Assembly: GCF_030247195.1 (NCBI RefSeq)
Contig: NC_080671.1
Span: forward strand, 210,894,361-210,958,360
Length of the DNA stretch: 64,000 bases
DNA from: Topomyia yanbarensis
Taxonomy: Eukaryota; Arthropoda; Insecta; Diptera; Culicidae
Reading direction: 5' to 3'
The notes beneath the pieces are model-generated. The model was given only the letters and a program-made list of their open reading frames with translations, made no database searches and had not been told where the DNA came from. This document shows positions 12,733-24,943 of the stretch, piece after piece (position 1 is the first letter of the stretch; each line of letters begins with the position of its first letter). Both the position numbers and the translations under genes were made by a program.

Positions 12733-13510
12733 TATATCGAACAATAGGCGACAAAGGAAAATCCACAAACAACAAGCCATAACTTTTAAAGTATTCGAAA
12801 TATGTATTCGATGTCTTCAGTAAAAAGTAAGTAAGAGCTAAAAATTTGCTGAAGGCATTATTTCAATAAAATCACTTCCAAGAAAATTCATGAAAATATC
12901 TCACTCTTAGGGGGAGTAAACAGTAAAATTACAATACCAAAAGAAAGGGCATATTGCATGCTTTAAATTCTCCGAAGTAACTATTGACCTAAAATTATCC
13001 GTTTTGATGCTAATAATACTTTGAATGATTTTGGTCTTATTTCTGGCTATGGGAAATGACAAAACTCTTTCGTCCGCATTTAATGGTAAATATCTCTAGT
13101 GATAATAGTCCGATTTCAACAATCTATAGTTCGTTCGAAAAGTATTCGTATAACCTTCCTAAAAATATATAAATTGTTTCGTTACGTTGACAATTTCGGC
13201 AGAAATTTTCACAAAGCTGTGAAAAACGCGATTTTTGCGCCTTCGTACATTCATATCTTGGAAACTAAACATCAGAATCAAAAACCATTTAATAGCGTTC
13301 TGTCTGGGTGATTCCTTTCATTTAAAATTGGTTTGGATAAGGTCGGCTCAGCCATTGCTGAGAAACACGAATGAGAGTTTGTCCACACACAGAAATTATC
13401 CCAAATCGTCGAGCTGAGTCGATTGGTATATAAGACTCGGCCCTCTGGGTCTCGGAAAAAATCTTGAAAGTTTGAGCGAATTCTATACATTTCTTTTCTA
13501 AGAAATGTAA

Positions 13511-13884
13511 AAACATTTTCAGCAAATGTTGGAAGTTATGCAATGTTTCGGTGAGCAGTTCTAAGTTTCATGGACATTAAAGCAATTCCAGTATCGCTTC
13601 CTATTAAAAATGACCCTAATCCATATTACAGTAAACCTGTAAACCTTCAAAACTGAACTCAATATGATAAGAAATTATGATTATCATTGATTTCAGAACT
13701 CTGGAATGAGATTCTATTGGAATATTTTTAGGCAAGCATTTGATATGGATGTTATTAGACCACTGCGAGACGAATAGATCAGTTACAGATCAGGATCGTA
13801 TTCCCACAATTTTCCGAAGGTCCTCATGATGTTTCCAACAATAGGTTATCAATGTACTGATCAGATAATTATCATTGTAATATT
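13511..13884 (+). repeat. Copy B of the 1.9-kb repeat, left part
   Basis: The head of copy B begins directly after the tail of copy A with acattttcagcaaatgttggaag, and is cut by the LINE insertion. The last 13 bases (tcattgtaatatt, 13872-13884) are repeated at 26935-26947, where copy B resumes. Confidence 0.8.
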
Positions 13885-14194
13885 TTTTTTCATACGTTTA
13901 TTTGACACGGCATTTGCGAAAGCTTTTTACGCCAGTTTCTTTTTTTACATAGCACGTTACAAAAATCCTTAAGACTAATTTTAACTATACTAGTAATTTG
14001 TCTAAAACTAACACTGAAATCACTTTATTGTTTGCTTTTTTCCTTACATTGTTGTATTTCATCATGATCTAGTATTTTCGGGTGTATTTATTTACTTTTT
14101 TCTGTTAATGTCTAAACTTAAAAACTGAATATTCTAGGACACTTTAATTGGTGAATGATTAGCCTTGGATGAGAGTATGAGGAGATGAATTTAA

Positions 14195-15471
14195 TTAAAT
14201 TTTGACAGACGCTGTTTTTAGAAATGATAGATAAGTTCCGTGTATAGAGAGAGGATTGCGATACGCCAATATGTCTCTAACAGGAACATGGATTGGTCTT
14301 CCTCGGACTTGTAAAGAATCTCCTAATTGTGATCTGGCTTCACGATATTCAGTGCAGGACCAAACAACATGCTCAATGTCGTGGTAACCCTCTCCACAAG
14401 CACAATGATTACCCTCAGCGAGCCCAATACGACGGAGATGCGCATCTAAAGTATAATCATTGGACATGAGCCTAGACATCACACGGATGAAGTCCCGACT
14501 TACATCCAATCCTTTGAACCATGCCTTCGTTGATACTTTAAGGATAATTGAGTGTAGCCATCGTCCCAGATCTCCATTGTCCCAAGATGTTTGCCAACTA
14601 GCAAGCGTCCTCTGTCGAGAAGCGCTATAAAATTCATTGTAAGCGATGGGTCTCTCATATATTTCACCATCTAGTGCACCAATCTTGGCTAAATTATCAG
14701 CTTTCTCATTGCCCGCAATAGAGCAATGGGCGGGGAGCCACACTAGGGTAAATTTATAACATTTTCTTGTTAGGTTACTCAGAGATTATCGTATCTTCCC
14801 CAAAAAGAATGGATCGTGATTATCAATGCTCTGTGAGCGTAGAGCTGCAATTGTACTGAGACTATCAGTGAGGATAAAGTAATGGTTCGGGGATAAAGCA
14901 TTAATTATTTGCAAACTATAGTGAACTGCTGCTAGTTCCGCTATATAAACAGAGGCGGGCTCTGCAAGTTTGAGAGAAATTGAAAAATTATTGTTAAAAA
15001 TACAGAAACCAGTGGCCTCACTGATTCGTGACCCAGCAGTGTAAAACATTTTAAGGCAGTCTATGTGTTGATATTTACTTGTGAATATTTTAGGGATCTC
15101 CCGCGAGCGTAGATGATCCGGAATTCCACGAATCTCTGCTTGCATGGACGTGTCGAAGAATAAAGTGGATTCAGGAGTATCTAGAATATTGACGTATGTG
15201 GGAACATACCTAGCAGGCGTTATTTCTTGTGACATGTGATTGAAATACACCGTCATGAATCTGGTTTGGGGTTGAAGCTCGACAAGTCTTTCAAAATTTT
15301 CAATTACTAGTGGGTTCATAACCTCACATCGAATAAGTAAATGAGAGGAGAGATCCCAGAATCGGTCTTCTAAAGGAAGAACTCCCGCTAGTACTTCAAG
15401 ACTCATCGTATGGGTCGACTGCATGCAACCTAAGGCGATTCGTAAACAACGATACTGTATCCGTTCCAGTT
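14195..15471 (-). pseudogene. I-clade LINE ORF2: RNase H and C-terminal zinc region
   Basis: The segment resumes after the RT thumb (KLERIQYRCLRIALG) and runs through a connector into an RNase H domain. The expected first catalytic Asp is replaced: YTAGS instead of the usual YTDGS. The Glu (YIAELAAV), second Asp (ILTDSLSTI) and the final Asp block (HCSIAGNEKADNLAK) remain. The open frame breaks between about 14743 and 14786. A C-terminal Cys/His cluster (CACGEGYHDIEHVVWSC) follows, as in other I-clade elements, and the frame ends at 14195. The loss of the first Asp predicts no RNase H activity even without the frameshifts. Confidence 0.85.
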
Positions 15472-16330
15472 TAACAGTTATGTGTCCAACAAAAAAAAAC
15501 ACCTTTAACAGGCCAACGAGGGTACCCGGGTACCCACAAATTGAAATGCTCATAACTATGGCTTCCTTTAACCGATTTGGACACTTTTAGATGTTTTGGA
15601 TTCAGGAACTCGTCCACTTTTTGATTCTGTACAATAGAACCGGAATAATGGATCTGGTTTTTGGTAATCCGGATTTCCCGGAAGAATGTTCCAGTACTAG
15701 GATATGATTTGTAAATTTTAATAATGTCCTAGCAATATGAGTATCAAAACTCTTCAAATTGTCTCGAAAGTCTGATTTTTATTGTTACGGAGCCCTATGG
15801 CAATTTGAAAAATGGAATAAGAATGGAATGGCCACTCACGGCCCCACGGGAACCTGCTCCGGGATGTCCGTTCCGGGGTCAAATCACCAAATGGTTCCAA
15901 AACCACGGGATACAGCCAGGGCAGGAAAATTTCGAAAAATGAATTGATTGCTGTTCGAAGCTTCACGAAGCACCTTCTCAAGCATACCACATGCAATCGA
16001 TGAGTTTGACACAATCGCTGCGAACATTTAGGGGTAAAACTTATCTCTGCTCGGACGAAGCGAGCTTCGCATCTAGTTCGCTCTTTACAATGTTCGAAAA
16101 AGTTCACATTAACCTTAGAAGCACACATCGTCGAACACGAGGTAAGCTCTTGGCTCGTGGTTTTTGCGTTTTTGGAACATTTCCACAGAGTTTCGAAGCG
16201 ATATTCGGTGAACACATATAAAGCGAATGCCTCGTTTATTTGAGAATCGCGAACATCGAAGTTTTATATCGCTTCAAGCATCAGCATCATGAAGCCACTG
16301 CGAACATGTTCGCTACGTGACTATCTGTCT

Positions 16331-17008
16331 TAAAATCATAAACTGTAAATCTTATTTTGAGTATAAATAAAATGGATTATTTTAAGATTATAATTTAAGA
16401 TTTAGGGATTAGGTGCGTCGCATACCTTACCAATTTATGAGCCACGAGTTTGAATGAGCGTAGTGGTAGTGAAATTCAAATTCTTTTTTTCGGAATACAA
16501 TTATGTTTACTAGCTACTTTGATTGCAAACTCGTCTTTTCTTCTTCAATCGGAGTATATTTTCCCTGCCAAGGAGTTTAGGTGAAGATGTATAAAGTATG
16601 TTTAAGGGGGTAAGGGTTTCAGTGTGAAAAAATGTTTTTTGGTGAAATGACTCTTTTGGATGAAATGATACATTATAATGTACAAAAGTTTTGATCAATT
16701 CGCTTCGCCCAAATTTCTAAAAAATCGCAAATAGTGTTTTTAACGCTAAAACCATTACCCCTCTCTTAATAATCTCCCTATCTAAAACAAATTCTTCCTA
16801 AAAAGAACAATTTTCGGATGGAATCTCACTGCTGACGTCCGAGTTCAGTTAGACGGCGAACTTCAGTTATTTGCATCCACTGAGGGGTAGTTAGGCGTAG
16901 TCCGTTGGCCTTTGTTTTCAACTTGTTGCGGTTTCTAACGTTCTTGCGCAACATTCCTAAATCGGCTAGTCATATTCACTCAATAATATGCGATGATTTG
17001 TGTGTTAA
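16331..17008. other. Interior of the long-inverted-repeat element, left part
   Basis: No transposase motif or familiar domain was found on either strand. Short frames at 16510-16698 and 16905-17129 lack recognisable features. Confidence 0.5.
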
Positions 17009-17499
17009 GGCTCAAGTTACCTCAAGGCTTGGTAGTATGCGTAAGAAAAATTGTGTTCAGCTTTGCCACCAGATTATCCATTTAAACCTTTTCAAAACTC
17101 TAAAAGAAGAATATCAGTCGATTTATTAGATCATCACGATTCAATTCATGCAAAATACCTGCTGGAAAAACCATCGGCTTAGCTGGATGGTGCTTTTGAA
17201 AAAGTGGCTGTTATTTTTTATCACACTACCACACCGAGCTGGGGTACGCAACACAACTGCGCAATGAAAAAACCACAGCCACTTTTTCAAAAGCACCATT
17301 TAGCTAGGCCGATGGTTTTTCCAGCAGGTATTTTGCATGAATTGAATCGTGATGATCTAATAAATCGACTGATATTCTTCTTTTAGAGTTTTAAAAAGGT
17401 TTAAATGGATAATCCGGTGGCAAAGCTGAACACAAATTTTTCTACGCACACTACCAAGCGTTCAATTCTAACACATGCTTAAAAAAGGTAACTTGAACC
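17009..17499. mobile_element. Palindromic TTAA-flanked MITE (piggyBac-like target)
   Basis: Two arms of about 200 bp are near-perfect inverted repeats around a 60-bp centre (arms about 17009-17212 and 17273-17499). The ends are ggctcaagttacct and, inverted, ggttcaagttacct, flanked by TTAA at 17005-17008 and 17500-17503. TTAA duplication is typical of piggyBac-type elements, but the terminal bases are not the usual CCC, so the assignment stays open. No protein is encoded. The arms remain highly similar, so insertion or conversion was recent. Confidence 0.8.
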
Positions 17500-17503
17500 T
17501 TAA

Positions 17504-19669
17504 ACGTTATTTTTAATTTTACCAAATGAATTTATTAACAAATACCTACATACTTGAATCCATTATTATTGTCATTAATTGAATTATAATTTCTTGGCAT
17601 CTGTACCAAACCAAGAGGAAAGCTTCCAAATGATTTTTATAATATTGTTTTATAAGTTTATTGGTTGATTACCTAATCACAAGAGACAAAATATTTATTT
17701 TCAAACATTTTCGACAGAATCTGTTCACTTAATAAATGAAGTGTCAAACTTATTACATGTTCCACTTTTATGAAATTTATTTCCTGACTCCTGTACATGT
17801 GTTTTGTGATAAATAATGAGAAGGATATTCCAACTTGTTTGTATTTTATTTGTTAACTAATTACTGATGGAGAAACGCAAAGAACTTACAAACAATGTTC
17901 TAGTGATTTTTTTTGTTGGAAATCCAAAAACAAAATTTGGTTTATCTTCTCCATGATGTAATCTTCCCTTATTTGACTTTTACTAATAAAAAATAAAAGA
18001 AAGAAATCTTTAGGGCCCCCTGTATTTTTTTTTTGAATCAGTTATAGCCGAAATGCTTTATGTAAGGGAAATCTCGGAAAATGAGAAGCGAAATAAATAA
18101 CTCCAAGTAGAATGAAAGTCGTTCTAAACTCGAACTTTTTCGAATACTGTCTTTCCATTATTATTCGCTTTTTGTCGCATTCCATATTTTGATATATTAT
18201 TTTGAAGACCCATATTTAAGGTCAATACAATAGTAATTCTTCAAAAGGGCTAATGAGACTTTTGTAAACAAACTTATTTCGCTCATTTTTCCGCTACAGA
18301 GTTGAATTTTATGAAAAATACACATGAATCAACATCTTTGCCCTTGGTAGAATCGATTTCAAATGTTTTCTGTGTTGAAATGATAACAAATTAAGAGAAA
18401 TCAGCAAAACAAAAGTTTGTTCACAAATCTTATTAGCCCTAATCAAATGTTGATATGGAATAATAAAATCAATCAAGATCAATTTCGATTTTTTTTTTTA
18501 ATTTTGCGGTGGTGTAATCCCTTAAGTGGTTGATTTAACGGCTTCTTTCAAAATTTATCGAACCTACTCCCATTCGTTCATTCGTTAGAGTAGTTTATGT
18601 TAAAGAGAGTGTACTAAATTAATAGGAACACTTAAATTTAGGAAGTTATGACCCTCGCTCCACAATGCAGTTTGTGACAGAATTGCTCAACTGAAAATTA
18701 TTAAATGAAATGAATGAAAACAAACATTAGACTATAGCATTTTGTACGCATGCACTTCAGAGGTCCAAGGGTTACAATTTCTGTTCTAGTTCTCGGATCG
18801 CCAACACATTTTTTTCTATTTTTTGGCCCAGTTCTCAAGGGAAATCCAGTTTTTAACTTTTTGCATACATATTGCATTGAATGAAAAAATAATTCGATTG
18901 ATCGTTCATTTTAAAAGGCTATTTTCTATAACTTTACAACTGATTTAATTTCACTTTCAAAATTTCTCGAAATATCATGTTCTAAAAGTTCTCAACCGAT
19001 ATAATATTCGAAAACAGTTATAAAAATGTCTCATCACACTGGTAGATGGATTCAAAGCGTTTTTTAAATAAGTGCACGAAAAAACATGCGCCCTTCTAAA
19101 ACATACTTCTGAATCAAAATGGTTTTACTGTTAGTCGAAAACAAGATTTACAAAACGACCAGAACTGCCAAATATGAATCGGGAATGGTCGAGTTTATTG
19201 ACATTCCCTATTTATTTCTAGGATTCATCATACACATCATGACGTTATTTATTTAACTGATAATCGATTTTTTCCTTTGAATGGATATCGATATCTTTAT
19301 CCTCAAGAAACTGACATAACTGGATCCTCAAGAAACTGACATAGGAACATGACTAAGATAAGCGAGCCACTCAATACGTTGTGTACATTGTGTTTAACTT
19401 CATTTTCTAGCCCTAATTTATTTCATTTGAAAATTTATCCCCGCCCTGTCACGAAATCTTGATTTTATCCTACTGGTAATATATCAGTAGGGTATCTTAA
19501 ATAAACTTGTTACGTACTTTTCCGTTAACCCCAGCATCCATAAGCTACACATTGTCACAATTATTTTTCACCTATTCCACCCTTAATACCCCTCTGTCTA
19601 GAATATACTTTTTTTTGCATAACTAGTAGGTAGGCATTTGAATAAAGAAAACTAATATCGTCCGGCGAA
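17504..19669. other. Interior of the long-inverted-repeat element, right part
   Basis: No supported gene. It contains the motif 'tctcatcacactggtagatggatt' near 19030, a member of the recurrent ctcac...aggtggattaa word, and a direct 22-nt duplication (tcctcaagaaactgacata) at about 19300-19342. Confidence 0.5.
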
Positions 19670-20529
19670 CATGTTAGCGATGGCCCTCGCGATGCTAAAT
19701 TGATATAATCCTTCGGTGTTCGCGATTCTGAAATACTTCGAGGTAATCTTTTTTCTGTGTTCGCGAACATCGCTTCGAAGCTCCGTGTAACTGTTTCAAA
19801 AATATCGATCACACGAACCAAGAGCTTAGCTCGTGTTCGTCGAAAACTACGCAAAAGCTTTTACATATCTTTCCGAACATCAATGAAATGAACAAGAAGC
19901 TTCATTTGTCCTCGCCGAAGAGCATGCAAAAGTATCGCCCAAATGTCCGCAATTACGATGGTAAGCGATTGTTATGCGAAGCTTGTGAATACGAACCAGT
20001 AACGCAAAGCTTCGCGCTTTGAAAGTATTCGAACATAGGTTCGGTTCGAATATTTCCTGCCCTGGATACAGCCTACTGATGCAATTCCAAGAATTTTGAT
20101 ACCCATATTGCTAGTATTCCATTGAAGTTCGCAAATAGTACCCCAGCACTGGAACCTGCTTCCGGAAACCCGGATTCCCGGGAACCGAATGAAGTAACCC
20201 GATTCATTTTTACCAAGTCCAAAAGTGGATGAGTTCCTGAATCCAAAACGGCCAAAAGTATCGAAATCGGTTGGATATTACCTTAGTTATGGGCATTTTA
20301 GTTTTGTGGGCACCCGGGTACCCACGTCGGCCTGTTACGTAGTAAAAAAATTCAGGAGCCCCTCCTCACTCCCACCCTTACTGTATCAACAATATTATTA
20401 ACCCAAAAGCTTGACTTAGTGAAGTTATAAGATGTCACAAAGTTTCAATTTCCAGCTATGGATAAAACAGGAATTTAATTAATTGAAACTTAAAAAGGTA
20501 CCCGGGTACCGCGTCGGATACACAACAGT

Positions 20530-22194
20530 TAATAATGTGAGTGTTCGCAGCTGAACGGAAACAGATGCACCCATATTCCATTACTGAAAGTATCGTTGTT
20601 TGATACAATCTTATCATGTCACTTGGGTGAGAACCCCACCATGATCCAGTTATTGTTCGCAGAAAATTTATCCTTTGTTGGTATTTCGTTATTAGATACC
20701 TAATGTGGCCTCCCCATGTGCCTTTAGAATCGAACCAAACTCCAAGGTATTTAAAAGTCAGGGCTTGGGCTATCGTTCTACCAACCAACTGAAGCTGAGC
20801 TGGATCACGCTTCCTTGAAAAAACTACCAACTCTGTTTTCTCCGTAGAGAAATCGATGCCTAGCTTCAAAGCCCAACATGATAAATTATCCAAACTATCT
20901 TGCAGTGGTTGTTGTAAATTTATGGTCCTGTAATAGAAACCACGCCATCATCTGCAAGTTGCCTTAGAGTGCATGGGCTGACAATACAATTATCAATGTC
21001 ATTCACGTAGAAATTATAGAGAAGGAGGCTTAGACAAGAGCCTTGTGGGAGGCCCATGTAACTTATTCTGAGTGTCGCCAAATCGCCATATGAAAAATGC
21101 ATGCGCTTTTCTGACAATAAATTGTATAAATAATTATTTAATATCGGTGAAAGACCACATTGATGTAGTTTCTCCGAGAGAACATCAATGGAGACTGAGT
21201 CGAATGCTCCTTTTATGTCTAAGAACACAGACGCGATTTGTTCTTTTTTGCGTAAGCGAGTTGGATTTCTGACGAAAGTAGCGCCAGGCAATCATTCGTT
21301 CCCTTTCCTCTCCGAAAACCAAACTGGGTATCTGAGAGCAAGCCGTTCGCCTCAACCCAATTGTCGAGACGTCGAAGGATAATTTTTTCCAACAATTTCC
21401 TGATGCAGGATAGTATCGCAATCGGTCGATACGAGTTATGATCGGAGGTTGGTTTTCCCGGTTTTGGAATGGCGATAACTCTCACTTGTCTCCAGTCACG
21501 CGGGACAATGTTCTGCTCAAGAAACTTGTTGAATAAATTCAACAAGCGTTTTTTTGCTAGGTCAGGCAGATTCTTCACCAAGTTGAATTTAATTGTCTAG
21601 TCCTGGAGCATTATTGTTACATGAGAGGAGTGCAATTGAAAATTCCATCATTGTCAAAGGCGAATCTATGAAATCGTTACTTGTGGTAGCATCGCGAATT
21701 ATTTTCTGCGCAGGAGCAGAATCTGGACAAATTTTCTTGGCAAAATTAAATATCCAACGATTCGAGAAATCTTCGCTTTCATTAGTCACGTTTCGATTCC
21801 TCATTCTTCTGGCTGTGTTCCAAAGAGTACTCATTGGTGTTTCTCTTGACAAGCCATCAACGAAGCGTCTCCAATAACTAGACTTTTTGGCACGACGTAT
21901 ATTGTCAAATTTGTTTTGCAAAATAAAATAAGTTTCAAAGTTCTTACGTATACCACCTTTCTGTTTCATGATTTCTTTGTAGGCAAGTTGTTTAGCTTCA
22001 TATGCATCAGAGTACTCTTTGTCCCACCAAGGATTAGTGGGCCGTCTATTTATTGTCATTCCAGGATTGCATTTCGTTTGGGCTTGTTCTGCTGCTTCAA
22101 TAATTAAACCCGCTAGGAATTCATATTCTTCGGTAGGGGTAGCTCTTCTGTCGAAGCAAGAGAAGTGGAAATTAATGTTTCGTATGTTTTCCAA
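20530..22194 (-). pseudogene. I-clade LINE ORF2: reverse transcriptase region
   Basis: In element order, a linker (22194-21589) with WWDKEYSDAYEAK and ALLSCNNNAPGLDN leads into the RT fingers/palm: VRVIAIPKPGKPTSDHNSYR, then VFLDIKGAFDSVSIDVL (first catalytic Asp), GLPQGSCLSLLLYNFYVND, and LRQLADDGVVSITG (the catalytic pair in an LADD context). The thumb reads FKYLGVWFDSKGTWGGHI. Frames change at about 21585, 21220-21290 and 20893-20920, so at least three frameshifts or stops break the domain. In GLPQGSCLS the next residue is Leu where the family usually has Pro. The domain would copy element RNA at a nicked chromosomal target. Confidence 0.9.
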
Positions 22195-24943
22195 TCAATA
22201 TTTCGTGTTAAGTCATAAGGAACATTGATTGAATTCGTAAGGCCTAATTCACTGTTAATTGAAACAACGATTGGCAAATGATCGCTGCTGTGAGGATCAG
22301 GCACAACCTTCCACGTGCAATCTAACCGAAGTGATGTCGAGCACAGAGATAGAACTAATGCACTTGGACGTGCAGGAGGTCTGGGGATGCGTGTTGTTTC
22401 GCCAGTATTTAAAACTGTCATATTAAATTCGTCACAAACATTGTATATCAAAGAGGATCGATTATCATTGTAGAGGGAACCCCACAATACTCCGTGCGAG
22501 TTGAAGTCCCCCAGTATCAGACGTGGAGCAGCCATGGATTCCACTACCTCGAAAATTTGACGTTGTCCAATTTGAACTTTGGGAGGTATATATATAGAAG
22601 CGATAGACATGTCTTTGCCTTTAATATTCGTTTGGACTGCTACAGCCTCAATGCCAGCAATCATGGGGATGGTAATTCTATAGAAAGAATAGCACTTTTT
22701 AATTCCTAGAAGCACTCCTCCATACGGGGTGTATCGGTCTAGGCGAATAATGTTGAAATCATTTAAGTTGAAATTAATGTTTGAGGTAAGCCATGTTTCA
22801 CATAGAGCAAAAGCATCGCATTTTAAATTATGCAGTAAAATTTTTAAGGAATCAATTTTTGGTACAGGTATACCTCGATAGTACGTATACCTTCGCTTCG
22901 TTTAGCGTACGTACCATCGAAACGTACGTACTATCGAATCACAAATATAAAATTCAAAATATTACTTTTTATATTTGATATTGAATGAAACTTTACAAAA
23001 ATAATATTTATCACTAAATTTATCACCCCATTAGTGATAAGCTATCACTAAGTAATAAATCATAGAAAGTTAGGGTTCCCATCAACCAGGATGGTTGAAA
23101 ATGGAGAGTAAAAACATTTCCTTGATCTTGTACAGTCATGAGCATTAAGTCAAATTTATTAGAATTTTTGCAGGATTTAATTGATTTTCGTAGGACTTCT
23201 TTAAAGTTCTAGAACTATCCTGAATTTCTGAAATTCATAAGATTTGCTAGAAATTCATAGAAATTCCCTGAAGATTGTCTGGAATTAATGATTTTCCTAA
23301 ACCAGAAGGATTTGTTTTTTGTATATTTTGTTCGTGTAATAATAACAGTATAAATTATCAAACTATAGGAACAAACTTAAATTTGATGGGTTAAAAAAGC
23401 AGAATTTCCTGTTTTGGGCGATATCAATTCTTCTCGTATACATTCGGGATTTCAGATTGGTTTTTTATTCCTTTCAATTTTGGTCGAATAAACTTCAAAA
23501 ATCCCGAAAACAGATTTCTAAATATATTTTCAAAGTCGATATGATTACAAATTAAAAGTATGCCCGCACATGAGCTAAAAGGTATATAAACCATAGTTTT
23601 GACTACACAAGATAGGTCTTGATGAGCTAGGGAATATTTCTAGAGCCACTCCAATATGGTGGATACATTTTTTAACCATACTCACAAGAACCCCAATCGA
23701 GGTATTGAGAAAACGCTCATTTAAATGCGTTTTTTCAGCTCTATCAGTATTACCAGCCTCCATCGAAGTCGTTAGCCTTGCGAATCTCGCCCATTCCAAT
23801 CTAAACATTGTGCATAATGCTCGCTCTAGATTTTAACCTTCGAAATTGCCAAAAATCTTCTTTGCTGTTCGAAGAATGTCTCAAAATTTTACAATTTTGC
23901 TTAAAGTTAGTAAGACTTCTCAGCAGCTTGTGGGACATGCCATACCTAAAGCTTGAAGAGGTTTGTTGATATTCGTCACTTTCTAATTCTGTAAGTATTT
24001 CTCGAAACACTTTGTTGAAATTAATTGTGAGTTACATGAAATGCACTTGGCGTTTTTTTTTAAGTTTGATAGATTTTTTTAAAATTTCCAAACGCCCCCT
24101 GATGTTTAAAAGATTTTCTATAAATTCTTAGAATATTCTTGAAACTTCGTAAACTTTCCAGAGATTCATAAGATTTTGCTTAATATCGTAGGATTTTCTT
24201 GAGTTCGGTAAAGCTTGACTGAATCACCGCGGTGCACCGATAGCCGTTAACAAAATCTACTGAAACTGTTATAATCTTTCTAAATGCTCAGTTCGCTGAA
24301 TTTCCCGAGGTTGGTAAAATATGTGTGAAAATTGTTAACAATCTGTTTTCTGTAGAAATTGTTAGTATAAAAAATCTCTAAAGTATTTCCTAAATTCCAT
24401 ACGACCTTCGAAGATCTCCTTAAAGTACATTGAGATACTCTGAAGTTTGACAAAACCAAACTATAACTAATCTAAATCGTACAAATTATCTGATGTCTTA
24501 GGGATCTCCTTGTAAGTTCTTGTAAGGCAATCTCTCATATAAAAGACTTCTCTGAAACTGGTAGGGCGTCCCTAAAGCTTGATGGATTTTTTATACTTGT
24601 TAGATTTCCACGAATTTATGACTTATTTCAAGTTTGAAACACTTTGCTGGACTGTACAAAACTACTCTGAGTAACACACAACTTCTCTAAAGTATGCAGA
24701 AACCCATAGAACTTTCACAAAATTTATCCAATTTTGTTGAAGTTTACAAAATCAAACAAAAAAAAAGTTTAATGGTAGGTGTACGTACTATCGAGGCAAA
24801 ATGTACGTACTATCGAGGGTACGTATTATCGAGGGTACGTACTAACGAGGGTACGTACTATCGAGGTATACCTGTATGATACTTCTGCAATTCCACTGTA
24901 AAACAGTGATCGAGTCTTTCACCTTAGGAATTGAATTGTCCAT
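22113..24943 (-). pseudogene. I-clade LINE ORF2: start and APE endonuclease (split)
   Basis: ORF2 begins at an ATG at 24943-24941, 18 bases upstream of the ORF1 stop, so the two frames overlap. The endonuclease hallmark LQWNCRSII follows, then is cut by the pogo-like element (22865-24874). It resumes at 22864 with PKIDSLKILL. Further motifs are FALCETWL (catalytic Glu), LILGDFNSHGVLWGS (Asp, Asn, His) and DPHSSDHLPIV (terminal Asp-His). The key catalytic residues of an APE-type endonuclease are therefore all present. A frameshift near 22113-22194 separates this domain from the RT linker. The endonuclease would nick the target for primed reverse transcription. Confidence 0.88.
22865..24874. 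mobile_element. 2.0-kb pogo/Tigger-like non-autonomous element
   Basis: The ends are perfect inverted repeats caggtatacctcgatagtacgta, flanked by TA (22863-22864 and 24875-24876). Removing it with one TA restores the endonuclease reading RSII-PKIDS. The subterminal regions repeat gtacgtactatcgagg: about five units at the right (24781-24865) and two or three at the left (22873-22937). Terminal CAG with TA duplication suits pogo/Tigger elements. The 1.8-kb interior is AT-rich, and short frames (for example 23575-23808 and 23801-24010) show no transposase motif. Confidence 0.85.

Larger units (their letters stand above)
9470..13511 (+). repeat. Copy A of an about 1.9-kb repeat family (interrupted twice)
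   Basis: Copy A includes 9580-10033, 10380-10510 and 12733-13511 and is split by a hAT-like MITE and a fold-back element. Diagnostic segments shared with copies B (13511-13884 plus 26935-28993) and C (44060-46613) are: 'cagcaaatgttggaag' at the head; 'gaattaaatcagtcagcatcaataaattt'; 'acaataggcgacaaagg'; and a tail with 'gtcgagctgagtcgattggtata' and 'ggcctcgg'-type sequence, ending 'catttcttttctaagaaatgtaaa'. The tail of A runs directly into the head of B, so A and B are tandem. No protein is encoded. The left limit is uncertain, because similarity to C fades upstream of about 9550. Confidence 0.75.
15474..20529. mobile_element. 5.06-kb long-inverted-repeat element inserted in the LINE
   Basis: TA is found on both sides (15472-15473 and 20530-20531). 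The first 17 bases (acagttatgtgtccaac) and the inverted last 17 (actgttgtgtatccgac) agree at 13 positions without gaps. Removing the element plus one TA makes the ORF2 frame run straight from HII into KLERIQ. Inverted similarity continues inward for about 0.8 kb: left arm to about 16330, right arm from about 19670. It includes the palindromic ggtacccgggtaccc blocks at 15520 and 20300 and the 'ccagggcagg' block near 15917 and 20058. The interior shows no transposase, so it looks non-autonomous. A palindromic TTAA element sits within. Confidence 0.85.

Noticed and set aside
15473..20531. 8-bp direct repeat aacagtta taken as a hAT-type target duplication
   Set aside because: A TA target gives better inverted ends (13 of 17 matching) and restores the LINE frame; the 8-bp match arises because the element ends begin ACAGTTA and, inverted, ACTGTTG.
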